This document shows positions 8,709 to 16,521 of a stretch of DNA of 34,764 nucleotides, piece after piece. Each line of letters begins with the position of its first letter. Position 1 is the stretch's first letter. A program made the translations under genes and the position numbers. The DNA is taken from contig NZ_ALVY01000189.1 in the NCBI RefSeq assembly GCF_000332035.1, forward strand, positions 1 to 34,764. The letters are read 5' to 3'. The stretch is from Gloeocapsa sp. PCC 73106 (lineage in GTDB: Bacteria > Cyanobacteriota > Cyanobacteriia > Cyanobacteriales > Gloeocapsaceae). The notes beneath the pieces were generated by a model. It searched no databases. It saw nothing but the letters and a program-made list of their open reading frames with translations, and was not told the DNA's origin.

Positions 8709-9230
8709 CTAACTTTTTTTAACTAGATGGGCTTCTAAAAACCAGAGACGCTTGTCGATCGCACGAGAGATTTCTGTATACAAATCAGCCGTGTCCGCAT
8801 CTGTGAGCTCATTGGTTTGTTCAATAGCACTTCTAACATGAGCACCATAAGCCGCAAAGCGATCGCTTAGAGCAGTTACGTGTTCTTCTCCCTCTACAAT
8901 ATCTGAGGGATACTCGGGTAAAATGGAGTTTTTCGCCGCGATACGCGCTGTTCCTAGAGCAGTTCCCCCTAAAGCTGTGATTCTCTCTGCTACCATATCT
9001 ACAAATTCCTCTAATTCTCCTGCCATTTCATCGAATAACTCGTGGAGAGAATAGAAACTCATACCTTTTACGTTCCAGTGAGCTTGTTTAGTCTGAGTTT
9101 TTAAATCTAGAGTGCTCGCTAAGGTTTGACTCAAGATTTTAACTACAGCAGTACGAATATCTGCAGCAATATCTATACGAGTTGGATAAAAATCTAGGGA
9201 AGCGTTGGGTTTAGGTGTTACTGAAGTCAT
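8709..9230 (-). CDS. dps: Dps family ferritin-like DNA-binding/iron-storage protein
   Basis: 173 residues from the ATG at 9230, which has AGGAG 9-10 bases upstream; an upstream in-frame codon would add 20 atypical residues. Dps dodecamers oxidise Fe(II) with hydrogen peroxide and protect DNA. The inter-subunit ferroxidase motif is intact: AHWNVKG (His about 51), LHELFDE (His about 63), then VDMVAERI (Asp about 78, Glu about 82). The C-terminal helix ends RLWFLEAHLVKKS. It lies 31 bp downstream of the MSMEG_0570-family gene and may be co-transcribed with it. Confidence 0.93.
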   Translation of the reverse strand: MTSVTPKPNASLDFYPTRIDIAADIRTAVVKILSQTLASTLDLKTQTKQAHWNVKGMSFYSLHELFDEMAGELEEFVDMVAERITALGGTALGTARIAAKNSILPEYPSDIVEGEEHVTALSDRFAAYGAHVRSAIEQTNELTDADTADLYTEISRAIDKRLWFLEAHLVKKS

Positions 9231-9261
9231 AGTTGTTTCTCCTAACTGTCTATAGTTTAAC

Positions 9262-9561
9262 TTAATCAGTAAGTATCGACTCAAATCCAAGAAAACGCAC
9301 TTTAGGATCCGAAAGATGGGTGTATTGACCAGCTAAAAACTCGATTTGTTGTATTTGTCCCATCGCTTTACTACAGGGGAATCCATAAGCGGCTTTAACG
9401 CGATCACTCGCAATAGTTAAAGAGGTTCGACATTTCTGAACAAACTCTTCTAGATTGTAATCTTCTCCAGGTTCAAAATATTTTTTCACTACTAACGAGG
9501 GAGAATAACATATTTGTTGAGACCCATCGGGCCATTCAATTTTAAAGTTAATTTCCGGCAT
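9262..9561 (-). CDS. MSMEG_0570-family nitrogen-starvation response protein
   Basis: 99 residues: MPEINFKIEWPDGS, then CYSPSLVVKKYFEPGEDY and SDRVKAAYGFPCSKAM, the conserved core of the MSMEG_0570 family. This small protein is encoded in the conserved nitrilase (Nit1) cluster found in cyanobacteria and actinobacteria, with a radical SAM protein, an acetyltransferase/AIR-synthase-like protein, a flavoprotein and a glycosyltransferase. Its biochemical role is unknown. The start overlaps the end of the glycosyltransferase fragment by 14 bp, as in an intact cluster. It appears full length and is the only undamaged Nit1-cluster gene here. Confidence 0.75.
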   Translation of the reverse strand: MPEINFKIEWPDGSQQICYSPSLVVKKYFEPGEDYNLEEFVQKCRTSLTIASDRVKAAYGFPCSKAMGQIQQIEFLAGQYTHLSDPKVRFLGFESILTD

Positions 9562-9872
9562 ATTGTAAAAGTTGTCGATATAAATTCAAGTGCATTTGTG
9601 CTGATTTTGCCCAAGAATACCGCGCAAGAAAAGAATAACTAACAGTAATTGTATCATTACCTAAAATATCTAGCATAGCTTGGGCGATCGCTTCTAAAAG
9701 TACCAATCCCCAACCCTCTTTAACCGAAGGAAAAACAAAAGGATCAGCACAACGATAAAGAACGGAAATATCAGAATCCGAGATCACTCCCGGTAAAATC
9801 AAAGACTCACCGATAATTACTCCAGACGTTTGAGCAATAGCCAAAAACTCATTATTCCTACCTCCTAAATGT
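9548..9872 (-). pseudogene. Glycosyltransferase (MSMEG_0565-like) remnant, 5' truncated and internally deleted
   Basis: Only the C-terminal part of a GT-B glycosyltransferase remains. The frame is open from just after a TAA near 9873, reading GGRNNEFLAIAQTSG and ILPGVISDSDISVLYRCADPFVFPS. The EGWGLVLLE (E-x7-E) motif is present. It then runs from LLEAIA straight into QAMLDILG, although family members have about 35-40 residues in between (xSGLPVV...TEFL...ALWV). The ending FLARYSWAKSAQMHLNLYRQ is normal. A HIP1 octamer (9684-9691) lies exactly at the join, encoding EAIA and AIAQ at once. No full start region exists, so the fragment is almost surely non-functional. Family placement follows from the ending and the adjacent MSMEG_0570 gene. 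Confidence 0.75.
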
Positions 9873-9875
9873 TAA

Positions 9876-10032
9876 GAAACGTATGCGTTTGTCCTGTTGC
9901 CGGGAGAAACAATTGCGACTGATGGTAAAGTGCAGATGGATTATCTCAAGATTGAAGAGGCGATCGCTGTTCTCAAGGGTCAATACGCAGTCGGTACATT
10001 ATGGCGAGGAGAGTTTCATGACCGTTACAAAT
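9876..10032 (+). pseudogene. Unassigned coding relic, possibly another Nit1-cluster gene
   Basis: One plus-strand frame reads as convincing protein but has no start: TYAFVLLPGETIATDGKV, QMDYLKIEEAIAVLKGQYAV, then GTLWRGEFHDRYK and a stop at 10032-10034. It contains an in-frame HIP1 (9959-9966, encoding EAIAV), like native genes here. It begins where the glycosyltransferase remnant on the opposite strand ends (about 9873-9876), so this is probably a rearrangement junction. I cannot name it with confidence. The Sll0783/MSMEG_0572 family of the same cluster is a guess from context. Its 3' end overlaps the start of the next gene. Confidence 0.4.
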
Positions 10033-10746
10033 AGCCAGTCGGGCACGAACGTGTATGAAGTTTCTGACGGGATTTATCGCATCAATACGCCAGTTGTGAT
10101 CGCAGGTGGAGGTGGGTTTTCCTTTAACCAGTACCTCATTGTGGACGATGAACCATTGTTGTTCCACACCGGACCTCGCAAAATGTTTGCTCTCGTACGG
10201 GAAGCCGTCGCGAGCATACTACCGGTCGAACGGCTTCGTTACATTGCCTTTTCCCATGTGGAGGCGGACGAGTGCGGCTCACTCAACGACTGGCTTGCCG
10301 TCGCTCCGCAATCCATTCCTCTGTGCGGGACAGTCGCGGCCCTGGTTTCCATCGAGGATCTCGCTGATCGGAGCCCTCGCGCCCTCGCAGACGGTGAGGC
10401 ACTTTCTCTGGGCACACACCGTGTGCGGTGGTTCGATACCCCGCATCTGCCGCACGCATGGGAATGCGGCTTTCTGACAGAGGAACTAAGCCGAACATTG
10501 CTATGCGGTGATCTGTTTACGCAGGGCGGCAGCGATCTTCCGTCCATCACAGAATCTGACATTCTTGGACCCAGTGAAGCCTTCCGGCACGAAATGGATT
10601 ACTTCTCACACACGACGAACGCTCGTGTGATGCTTGAGCGGTTGGCCGCCACTGAACCAACCACGCTTGCATGTATGCATGGCAGTGCCTGGCGCGGTGA
10701 TGGGGCGAAACTGCTGCTCGCTCTCGCTGATGCACTGTCTGCATAA
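10018..10746 (+). CDS. MBL-fold di-iron (ODP-type) metallo-hydrolase, likely acquired
   Basis: 242 residues from the ATG at 10018, preceded by GGAGAG. It has the ligand set of the flavodiiron-protein oxygen-binding domain: HVEADE (H-x-E-x-D, about 80-84), a His in TPHLPH (about 145), Asp in CGDLF (about 165) and His in MHGSAW (about 222). There is no flavodoxin domain, so it is a stand-alone ODP/MBL protein, perhaps an oxygen or NO sensor/reductase or a hydrolase. Its base composition is clearly more GC-rich than its neighbours, its third-position codon use is different, and it lacks HIP1. These features suggest recent transfer. An in-frame extension to 9883 has no family-like sequence and is rejected. 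Confidence 0.75.
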   Translation: MTVTNSQSGTNVYEVSDGIYRINTPVVIAGGGGFSFNQYLIVDDEPLLFHTGPRKMFALVREAVASILPVERLRYIAFSHVEADECGSLNDWLAVAPQSIPLCGTVAALVSIEDLADRSPRALADGEALSLGTHRVRWFDTPHLPHAWECGFLTEELSRTLLCGDLFTQGGSDLPSITESDILGPSEAFRHEMDYFSHTTNARVMLERLAATEPTTLACMHGSAWRGDGAKLLLALADALSA

Positions 10747-10965
10747 TGTATGCTCCATTTGCCAAAGGAGTTGATTTAAAATTTCCAGATAATCTTAGTT
10801 TTATCCTGTAAATATTACTATACTTCAAGATTTTGTTACAAAATTAGGATCTTCCGTACTTGTGGTGATAAGCAAAACTTATCGGTTATAGGGAACACCA
10901 GAACAGTCAAGAAAATGTTATTTTAAATACAATTTACCCCATAATGCTAAGAGAGCCGATCAAGC
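10747..10965. other. 219-bp AT-rich spacer with a small hairpin
   Basis: The composition changes sharply from the GC-rich gene to AT-rich DNA. A 6-bp perfect hairpin, GATAAG (10867-10872) and CTTATC (10878-10883) with a CAAAA loop, is the only structure seen. It lacks a T-run, so it is not an obvious terminator. No gene or transposon end is recognised. Confidence 0.35.
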
Positions 10966-12147
10966 TTAACTCTGAGAGAGACGTTGAACGATCGCACCGC
11001 CTAATAAAGCGTCGGCTTGGGCGAGAATCTGAGGTATTTTCTCAGCTTGAGGACTCTGGGAGAGACAATCCCTGAGATCTAATTCTTGGATATTTTCAGC
11101 TTTAGCCCCGGGAAACCAATGACTACCATTACCGAGCAGATTGTAGCGCATTGTAGCATAATCTACCATATCGTAGGCGATCGCCAGGTTATACAACCAT
11201 AAAATCACAGGAATATTGACCTGATTGGGTGTAGCTTCAAGTTGGGGTAAACCGATGTGCCAAGTTTGATACCAATCTTCCCCCAGACGTGCGATCGCTT
11301 CTGCTTCCAGACGTTCTCTGATTGGTTTAAGTATGTAGGGCGCCTCTTCTAATAGGGACAAAGTTTTTAGATGTTCGTCGAAATCCGTGGGTTTAGATGC
11401 ACCTACGCTTAGGGTGTGTACTTCTTGATGAGACAGACAGAATAAATCGTTAAATACCATCGGGCTGACAGGTTGACATAAATCTACCAGTCTTTGGGGC
11501 GGTTGGTAGAGTTTTCCACCCTTATCAGAAGGACTGATGATAAATACACCCATATCGTAGGTTTTAGCGGTGGTAATCGCTTCCCAATTGTTCTGATTAA
11601 AATAGTACCAATGCAAATTTACATAATCAAATTGATTGGTTTGAATCGTTTTGATGATAATATCTTGAGGACCGTGAGTAGAAAAGCCGATAAAACGGAC
11701 TTTCCCCTGGGCTTGCAGTTTTTTCGCTTCGTCAAGACAACCACCAGGGCGAATACTCTGTTCTAATAATTCCTCGTTGTTGATACCGTGTAGAGAAAAT
11801 AAATCTACATAATCAAGTCTAAGAAAATGTAAAGACTGCTCGAAATTGCGTCTAAATTCTCGGGAATCTGATTTTGGTGATGCTTTGGTTTGGACGATTA
11901 GTTTTTCTCTAGGTAACTGGGGTAGAACTTTTCCTAATTGCATTTCCGAAGTACCATAACCCCTAGCGGTTTCAATATGATTAATACCCAGTTCAAAAGC
12001 CCGATAAATCGTCTCTACTAAATTTCTTTGGTTATCCTGAGGAATTTCATTTTCGGCTACATCTTGCCACTTGTATTGGTATCTCATCCCTCCACAGGAA
12101 AAAACGGGCATTTGTAACTCAGTGCGACCAAAGCGTCGGTACAACAT
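10966..12147 (-). CDS. Aldo/keto reductase
   Basis: 393 residues. This is a TIM-barrel NAD(P)H-dependent oxidoreductase. The catalytic tetrad region reads HIETARGYGTSE (Tyr about 64, with Glu in place of the usual Asp), VQTKASP (Lys about 87) and LFSLHGIN (His about 120). The C-terminal cofactor-binding part includes LSVGASKPTDFDEHL. A further 110 residues after about 280 are helical and unlike the short classical members; they resemble the longer cyanobacterial 'predicted aldo/keto reductase' group. The substrate is unknown. It is divergent from the methyltransferase gene, sharing a 45-bp intergenic space. Confidence 0.85.
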   Translation of the reverse strand: MLYRRFGRTELQMPVFSCGGMRYQYKWQDVAENEIPQDNQRNLVETIYRAFELGINHIETARGYGTSEMQLGKVLPQLPREKLIVQTKASPKSDSREFRRNFEQSLHFLRLDYVDLFSLHGINNEELLEQSIRPGGCLDEAKKLQAQGKVRFIGFSTHGPQDIIIKTIQTNQFDYVNLHWYYFNQNNWEAITTAKTYDMGVFIISPSDKGGKLYQPPQRLVDLCQPVSPMVFNDLFCLSHQEVHTLSVGASKPTDFDEHLKTLSLLEEAPYILKPIRERLEAEAIARLGEDWYQTWHIGLPQLEATPNQVNIPVILWLYNLAIAYDMVDYATMRYNLLGNGSHWFPGAKAENIQELDLRDCLSQSPQAEKIPQILAQADALLGGAIVQRLSQS

Positions 12148-12192
12148 GACAGATAATTATTAACTTCATCCCTTATTTTAGTAGACAAAGCC

Positions 12193-12813
12193 ATGACCCT
12201 ACCCGTTCAACAAGAATATTCTCATTTAGCACCAATATATGATCGCCGTTGGGCTTCCTATATTCAAAAGAGCATTCAAGCAACAACTAATCTATTGGAA
12301 ATAAATCCTCCAAATTCTATTCTAGATCTTGGCTGTGGTACAGGAACACTACTTCAATCTCTATCCCATCTATTTCCAGAAGCACAACTAGTAGGACTAG
12401 ATTTTTCTCAAGAAATGATCAATATAGCTAAAAAGAAACTCCCCGATTCAGTGAAGTTACTCGTGGGTAGTGCTGATCATCTGCCCTTTGCTGATAATTG
12501 TTTTGATTTAGTGATTTCTACCAGTGCTTTTCATTATTTCCCTAACCCTAGGTTAGCGATTCAAGAAGCCAACAGAGTTCTCAAACCCAAGGGAAGTTTA
12601 GTAATCAGCGATTGGTGTTCTGATTATTGGACTTGTCGCCTCCTTGATTTCTGGTTGCGTTTATTTAATCGCGCCCACTTCCATACTTATGGGGTTAAGG
12701 AATTACAACAGTTATTTGAAAGTCAAGGATTAACCGAAATTAAGATTGACCGATATAAGATTAATTGGTTTTGGGGTATGATGACAGCACAAGGGGATAA
12801 AAGAATTTCATGA
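12193..12813 (+). CDS. Class I SAM-dependent methyltransferase
   Basis: 206 residues. Motif I ILDLGCGTGTLLQ (about 41-53), the acidic motif II in LVGLDFSQEMI (about 66-76) and motif III FDLVISTSAFHYF define a methyltransferase-11-type Rossmann fold. The nearest named relatives are UbiE/MenG-like small-molecule methyltransferases, but nothing identifies the substrate. The last 6 bp overlap the end of the convergent PIN toxin gene. Confidence 0.85.
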   Translation: MTLPVQQEYSHLAPIYDRRWASYIQKSIQATTNLLEINPPNSILDLGCGTGTLLQSLSHLFPEAQLVGLDFSQEMINIAKKKLPDSVKLLVGSADHLPFADNCFDLVISTSAFHYFPNPRLAIQEANRVLKPKGSLVISDWCSDYWTCRLLDFWLRLFNRAHFHTYGVKELQQLFESQGLTEIKIDRYKINWFWGMMTAQGDKRIS

Positions 12814-13209
12814 ATTGGCAGCCCAAATAATTGGAACATCACTGTACCGCATAAATATTGCATCAGCACTCACAAACATCATGTTTTCTGACTGTGCTTG
12901 TGCAATCAACATTCTGTCAAACGGATCTCGGTGATGCAGGGGTAATGCAGCCGCCCGCAAAGCATGAGTTGCCGTAATTTCTAACGATCGCACACCTAAC
13001 TGACTCATACGGCTAGAAATATAGCTATCTGGTGATTCTGGTAATGATAGCTTTCCAATCGCGACTTTAATACCTATTTCCCAGATGCTAGCCACAGACA
13101 ACCATAATTCGTTAGTCTCATCAGCAATGTGGGATATTGTTTCCTCGCTCAACCGCTCTGGTTGGGCAAACCACCACAACCAGCATTGAGTATCCAACAA
13201 GAGTTTCAC
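12808..13209 (-). CDS. PIN-domain toxin (VapC-like)
   Basis: 133 residues with the PIN ribonuclease acidic residues in place: LLLDTQCWLWW (Asp6), SIWEIGIK (Glu44), HHRDPFDRMLIAQA (Asp95, Asp98) and FVSADAIF (Asp116). Such toxins cleave RNA and are held inactive by their antitoxin. The start overlaps the antitoxin stop by 4 bp (translational coupling), and the partner is of Phd/YefM type, a common pairing in cyanobacteria. All catalytic residues are present, so the module is probably active. Confidence 0.9.
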   Translation of the reverse strand: MKLLLDTQCWLWWFAQPERLSEETISHIADETNELWLSVASIWEIGIKVAIGKLSLPESPDSYISSRMSQLGVRSLEITATHALRAAALPLHHRDPFDRMLIAQAQSENMMFVSADAIFMRYSDVPIIWAANS

Positions 13210-13451
13210 TCTTCACCACCCTCAAATGCTGCCAAAATCTCTTCTGGCAAAAGAGCATCAAAGTCATCTGGTACGGTAAAACGTTCTTGATCTTGCCCTA
13301 GACTAGCTCGTCGATTGAATGAGGTATAAAAAGGAACTAGCTTTGCAATTGGGATACCTCGGTTTGAAATAATAATCTCTTCTCCAAGTTCTACACGGGA
13401 CAACAGGCGTGAGAGATGTGTTTTAGCTTGATGGATATTTACAGTTTCCAT
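13206..13451 (-). CDS. Phd/YefM-type antitoxin
   Basis: 81 residues. METVNIHQAKTHLSRLLSRVELGEEIIISNRGIPIAKLVPF is the classic Phd/YefM DNA-binding N-terminal domain (written here as one recognisable motif of key residues IHQAKTHLS, GEEIIISNRG and PIAKLVP). The C-terminal part, ending PEEILAAFEGGEE, would wrap the PIN toxin. It probably represses its own promoter through the dyad at 13463-13482. Confidence 0.88.
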   Translation of the reverse strand: METVNIHQAKTHLSRLLSRVELGEEIIISNRGIPIAKLVPFYTSFNRRASLGQDQERFTVPDDFDALLPEEILAAFEGGEE

Positions 13452-13462
13452 TTTTCAATAAA

Positions 13463-13482
13463 ACTAAGTCTAAGAACTTAGT
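13463..13482 (-). promoter_or_regulatory. Operator-like dyad upstream of the toxin-antitoxin pair
   Basis: ACTAAG (13463-13468) and CTTAGT (13477-13482) form a perfect 6-bp inverted repeat with an 8-base spacer, starting 12 bp upstream of the antitoxin ATG. The spacer contains another TAAG. Position and symmetry suit the autorepression operator expected for a Phd-type antitoxin. Confidence 0.55.
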
Positions 13483-13545
13483 CTACTCTAATTGAACTTT
13501 ATAATGCAACTGTCAGGCGAATGAGAAAGGAGCGCAGGATAAAAA

Positions 13546-13719
13546 CTAAATCATCACCGGTAATTCTAAACTAAAATCGGGCAATACTTCTTCTCCTAAT
13601 AGAGTAGCGGGTAGATTAACTATCTCAACTATTTGATTCTTTTGATTGATTTGACAAAGACGATAAAATTGTTCCTCTGTTAAACCAACCGTTTTGAGGT
13701 CTAAAACAATAGTGTTCAT
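13546..13719 (-). pseudogene. Uma2-family nuclease relic: N- and C-terminal ends fused
   Basis: A 57-codon frame whose ATG shares one base with the alaS stop (TGATG). The start, LTEEQFYRLCQINQKN, matches the beginning of cyanobacterial Uma2 (DUF820) endonuclease-like proteins. The rest, VEIVNLPATLLGEEVLPDFSLEL, matches their C-terminal end (normally VEVL..P..LSGEDVLPGFxL.L). The roughly 130-residue PD-(D/E)XK core between them is missing, yet the frame is kept. It cannot be a nuclease. It could still be translated through coupling to alaS, but more probably it is a deletion relic. Confidence 0.7.
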
Positions 13720-16355
13720 CACAAACTCAATATTTTTTGTAATTGTTTTTTCGCTGTTGCCAAAGCTTCAGTAAGTTGAGTGGGATCTTTGCCACCTGCT
13801 TGAGCTAAATTGGGACGACCTCCACCTCCACCTCCACAAATAACCGCGATCGCACCGATAAACTTACCCGCGCTCAGCTTTTTCTCTTGGTAGATTTTGG
13901 GGCTAAAAGCTGCTACTAAGCTGACTTTTCCCGGTTCAGGAACCGATCCTAGTACTACGGCGGCTTCTCCTAGTTTCTGCAGGAGACGTTCTGCGGCCAC
14001 TTTTAACGCTTCTGGATCCGCTCCTGGGAGTTCAGCTACGAGTAATTTGAGCTCTCCGATCGATTCTGCTTGAGCTTCGAGTTGACTCGATTTGAGCAGT
14101 GCTAATTCTGTCTGAAGACTTTCTACTTCTTTTTGACTGGCTTTTAAATCGCTCTGGAGATTATTAATCCGTTCGATGATCGCTTCGGGTTTGACCTTGA
14201 AACGTCCTTCTAATTCCTTAACTATCGCTTCTCTTACTCTCAAATATTCTAAAACCGCAGGTCCTGCTACTGCTTCTATACGTCTGATTCCTGAAGCGAT
14301 ACCAATTTCTGTGACTATTTTAAACACACCGATTTCGGCTGTATTTTGCACGTGGGTACCGCCACAGAGTTCCATGGAGACACCGGGTACATCGATCACT
14401 CGCACCGAGGCGCCGTATTTTTCCCCAAACATAGCGATCGCGCCTTTTGCTTTTGCTTCTGAGATGGGCATGACCTCGGTTTGGGTATAATGAGCTTCAG
14501 CAATCCACGTATTAACCTGGTCTTCTACTTGTTGTAATTCTGCTTCTGTGAGTGCTCGTGGACAGTTAAAGTCAAAACGCAGGCGATCAAAAGCCACCAG
14601 AGAACCCGCTTGAGAAACCGACTCCCCCACTATTTTTTTTAAAGCCGCTTGCAACAGATGCGTAGCGGTATGATGAGCTTGGACACGACGACGACAGGCG
14701 CGATCTATACTGGCGGTAATAGTATCTCCTACTTGAATAACGCCCCGTTCGATACGTCCAAAATGAATAAACATTCCCGATTCTTTTTGCACATCGCTGA
14801 TACGAATCACCAGGTTGTTTCCGCCGAGATAACCGCGATCGCCTGTTTGTCCTCCTGACTCTGCATAAAATGGCGTCTGATCCAGTACTATTTGTAATTC
14901 TGTCCCTGCCTCGGCTATTTCTACCGATTTTCCTGCTACTAGAATCGCTGTTACTTTAGCTTGAGCTTGATTTTGAGCGTAGCCGACAAATTCGGTGGGA
15001 TGGATGGAAGCGGCTAATTGATCTAAGCTTCCTTGGATCGTCAGATCGATTGTTTCGTGAGCTGATTGAGAGCGTTGACGCTGCTGCTTCATTTCTGTCT
15101 CAAACGCTTCAATATCCACGGTCATGTTATTTTCTGTTGCTATTTCCTGGGTTAATTCCAGAGGAAAACCGTAAGTATCGTAGAGAGTAAAAGCGTCTAC
15201 CCCACTGATTTGTTGTTCCTGCTTAGCGAGGATTTCGCTGAGGAGTTTTTCTCCTCTTTCTAGGGTTTCTAAAAAGCGAGCTTCTTCTCTAGCTATTTCG
15301 GCGAGTATTATTTCTTCTCTGTTGCGCAGATTGGGGTATATTTCTGCACCTTGTTCTATTGCTGTTTGCGCTACTACTGTTACGAAAGCCTTTTCTATTC
15401 CTAACAGTCTCCCGTGACGCACGACCCTGCGAATGAGACGACGTAATACATAACCCCTGCCGATATTGGTCGCACTAATTCCATCGGCGATCATGTGGAC
15501 TACAGCGCGCACGTGGTCACCTATTACTTTTAGTGATACTTTTTGCTCTTCTGTCGCTTCTTGATATTTTAACCCCGCTCTGGTGGCTGCAGTGGTAATA
15601 ATGGGTAAAATCAGGTCAGTTTCGTAATTATTGGGCACCTTTTGCAGAATTTGCGCCATTCTCTCTAAGCCTAAGCCTGTATCGATGTTTTTAGCTTGTA
15701 GAGGGGTTAAGTTACCATCTGCGTCCCGATTATATTGCATAAACACCAGGTTATAGAATTCGATAAACCGGGTATCGTCTTCTAAGTCTATGACTGTGTC
15801 TCCTCGTTCTGGGTGAAAATCATAGTAGATTTCTGAACAGGGTCCACAGGGTCCCGTGGGACCAGATTGCCAAAAATTGTCTGCTTCGTCCATTTTGACG
15901 AGACGACTAGGAGATACACCGATTTTGTCGCGCCAAATTGCTAAAGCTTCCTCATCCTCTCTAAATACGCTAACTACGAGTCTTTCTGGAGGTAAAGCGA
16001 AGATTTCTGTAGCGAGTTCCCAAGCCCAAGCGATCGCCTGTTCTTTAAAATAGTCCCCAAAGCTAAAATTACCCAGCATTTCAAAAAAAGTATGATGACG
16101 CGCTGTACGTCCTACGTTCTCGATATCGTTGGTGCGGATACACTTTTGGGATGTAGTGGCTCTAGGGTACTCTGAAGTTTTTTGTCCCAAAAATATCGGT
16201 TTAAATGGTAACATTCCGGCGATAGTCAGTAAAACCGTGGGATCTTCTGGTATTAAAGATGCACTGGGTAAAATCGCGTGTTCTCTTTGGGCGTAAAACA
16301 TCAAAAATTTCTCGCGGATTTGGTTCCCGCTCAAAAATTTGGGAGCGTAAGACAT
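13719..16355 (-). CDS. alaS: Alanyl-tRNA synthetase
   Basis: 878 residues, full length. It charges tRNA-Ala. Domains in order: class II catalytic core ([27 protein letters not shown], key residues [19 protein letters not shown]), tRNA-recognition helices ([15 protein letters not shown]), the editing domain with HHTATHLL and the zinc-binding CGGTH, and the C-terminal C-Ala region with a coiled coil (about 720-770) and a Gly-rich [17 protein letters not shown] end. It is divergent from hisD across about 165 bp. Confidence 0.97.
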   Translation of the reverse strand: MSYAPKFLSGNQIREKFLMFYAQREHAILPSASLIPEDPTVLLTIAGMLPFKPIFLGQKTSEYPRATTSQKCIRTNDIENVGRTARHHTFFEMLGNFSFGDYFKEQAIAWAWELATEIFALPPERLVVSVFREDEEALAIWRDKIGVSPSRLVKMDEADNFWQSGPTGPCGPCSEIYYDFHPERGDTVIDLEDDTRFIEFYNLVFMQYNRDADGNLTPLQAKNIDTGLGLERMAQILQKVPNNYETDLILPIITTAATRAGLKYQEATEEQKVSLKVIGDHVRAVVHMIADGISATNIGRGYVLRRLIRRVVRHGRLLGIEKAFVTVVAQTAIEQGAEIYPNLRNREEIILAEIAREEARFLETLERGEKLLSEILAKQEQQISGVDAFTLYDTYGFPLELTQEIATENNMTVDIEAFETEMKQQRQRSQSAHETIDLTIQGSLDQLAASIHPTEFVGYAQNQAQAKVTAILVAGKSVEIAEAGTELQIVLDQTPFYAESGGQTGDRGYLGGNNLVIRISDVQKESGMFIHFGRIERGVIQVGDTITASIDRACRRRVQAHHTATHLLQAALKKIVGESVSQAGSLVAFDRLRFDFNCPRALTEAELQQVEDQVNTWIAEAHYTQTEVMPISEAKAKGAIAMFGEKYGASVRVIDVPGVSMELCGGTHVQNTAEIGVFKIVTEIGIASGIRRIEAVAGPAVLEYLRVREAIVKELEGRFKVKPEAIIERINNLQSDLKASQKEVESLQTELALLKSSQLEAQAESIGELKLLVAELPGADPEALKVAAERLLQKLGEAAVVLGSVPEPGKVSLVAAFSPKIYQEKKLSAGKFIGAIAVICGGGGGGRPNLAQAGGKDPTQLTEALATAKKQLQKILSL

Positions 16356-16413
16356 AGGGTTAATACGTTAGACTAATTTTAATAATAGCATATGTTAAAA
16401 TCTATCCAAATCG

Positions 16414-16441
16414 GAAAGATGAGGGAGACAGGCAATCTTTC
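16414..16441. other. 7-bp inverted repeat in the alaS-hisD intergenic region
   Basis: GAAAGAT (16414-16420) and ATCTTTC (16435-16441) are exact inverted copies with a 14-base purine-rich loop, lying in the roughly 165-bp space between divergent alaS and hisD. It may be a leader hairpin or operator; there is no T-run. Confidence 0.3.
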
Positions 16442-16521
16442 TCAAATACAAGCTAAGCTAGAAAAGTGAGTCAATCAAAACTCGCTCTTTGGTTAATAGC
16501 GAGGATGGTTATGGAGATTCT

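Noticed and set aside
9231-9290. Longer Dps start at 9290
   Set aside because: It would run into the end of the neighbouring gene, and the ATG at 9230 has a proper AGGAG site and the family N-terminus.
9883-10017. N-terminal extension of the MBL-fold protein to an ATG-less start at 9883
   Set aside because: The extension is basic, Cys/Arg-rich and unlike the family. Another frame of the same stretch reads as a protein relic, and the ATG at 10018 has GGAGAG upstream.
10106-10828. Several long overlapping open frames on both strands around the MBL gene
   Set aside because: They are by-products of the high GC content of this gene; none shows protein-family motifs or a ribosome-binding site.
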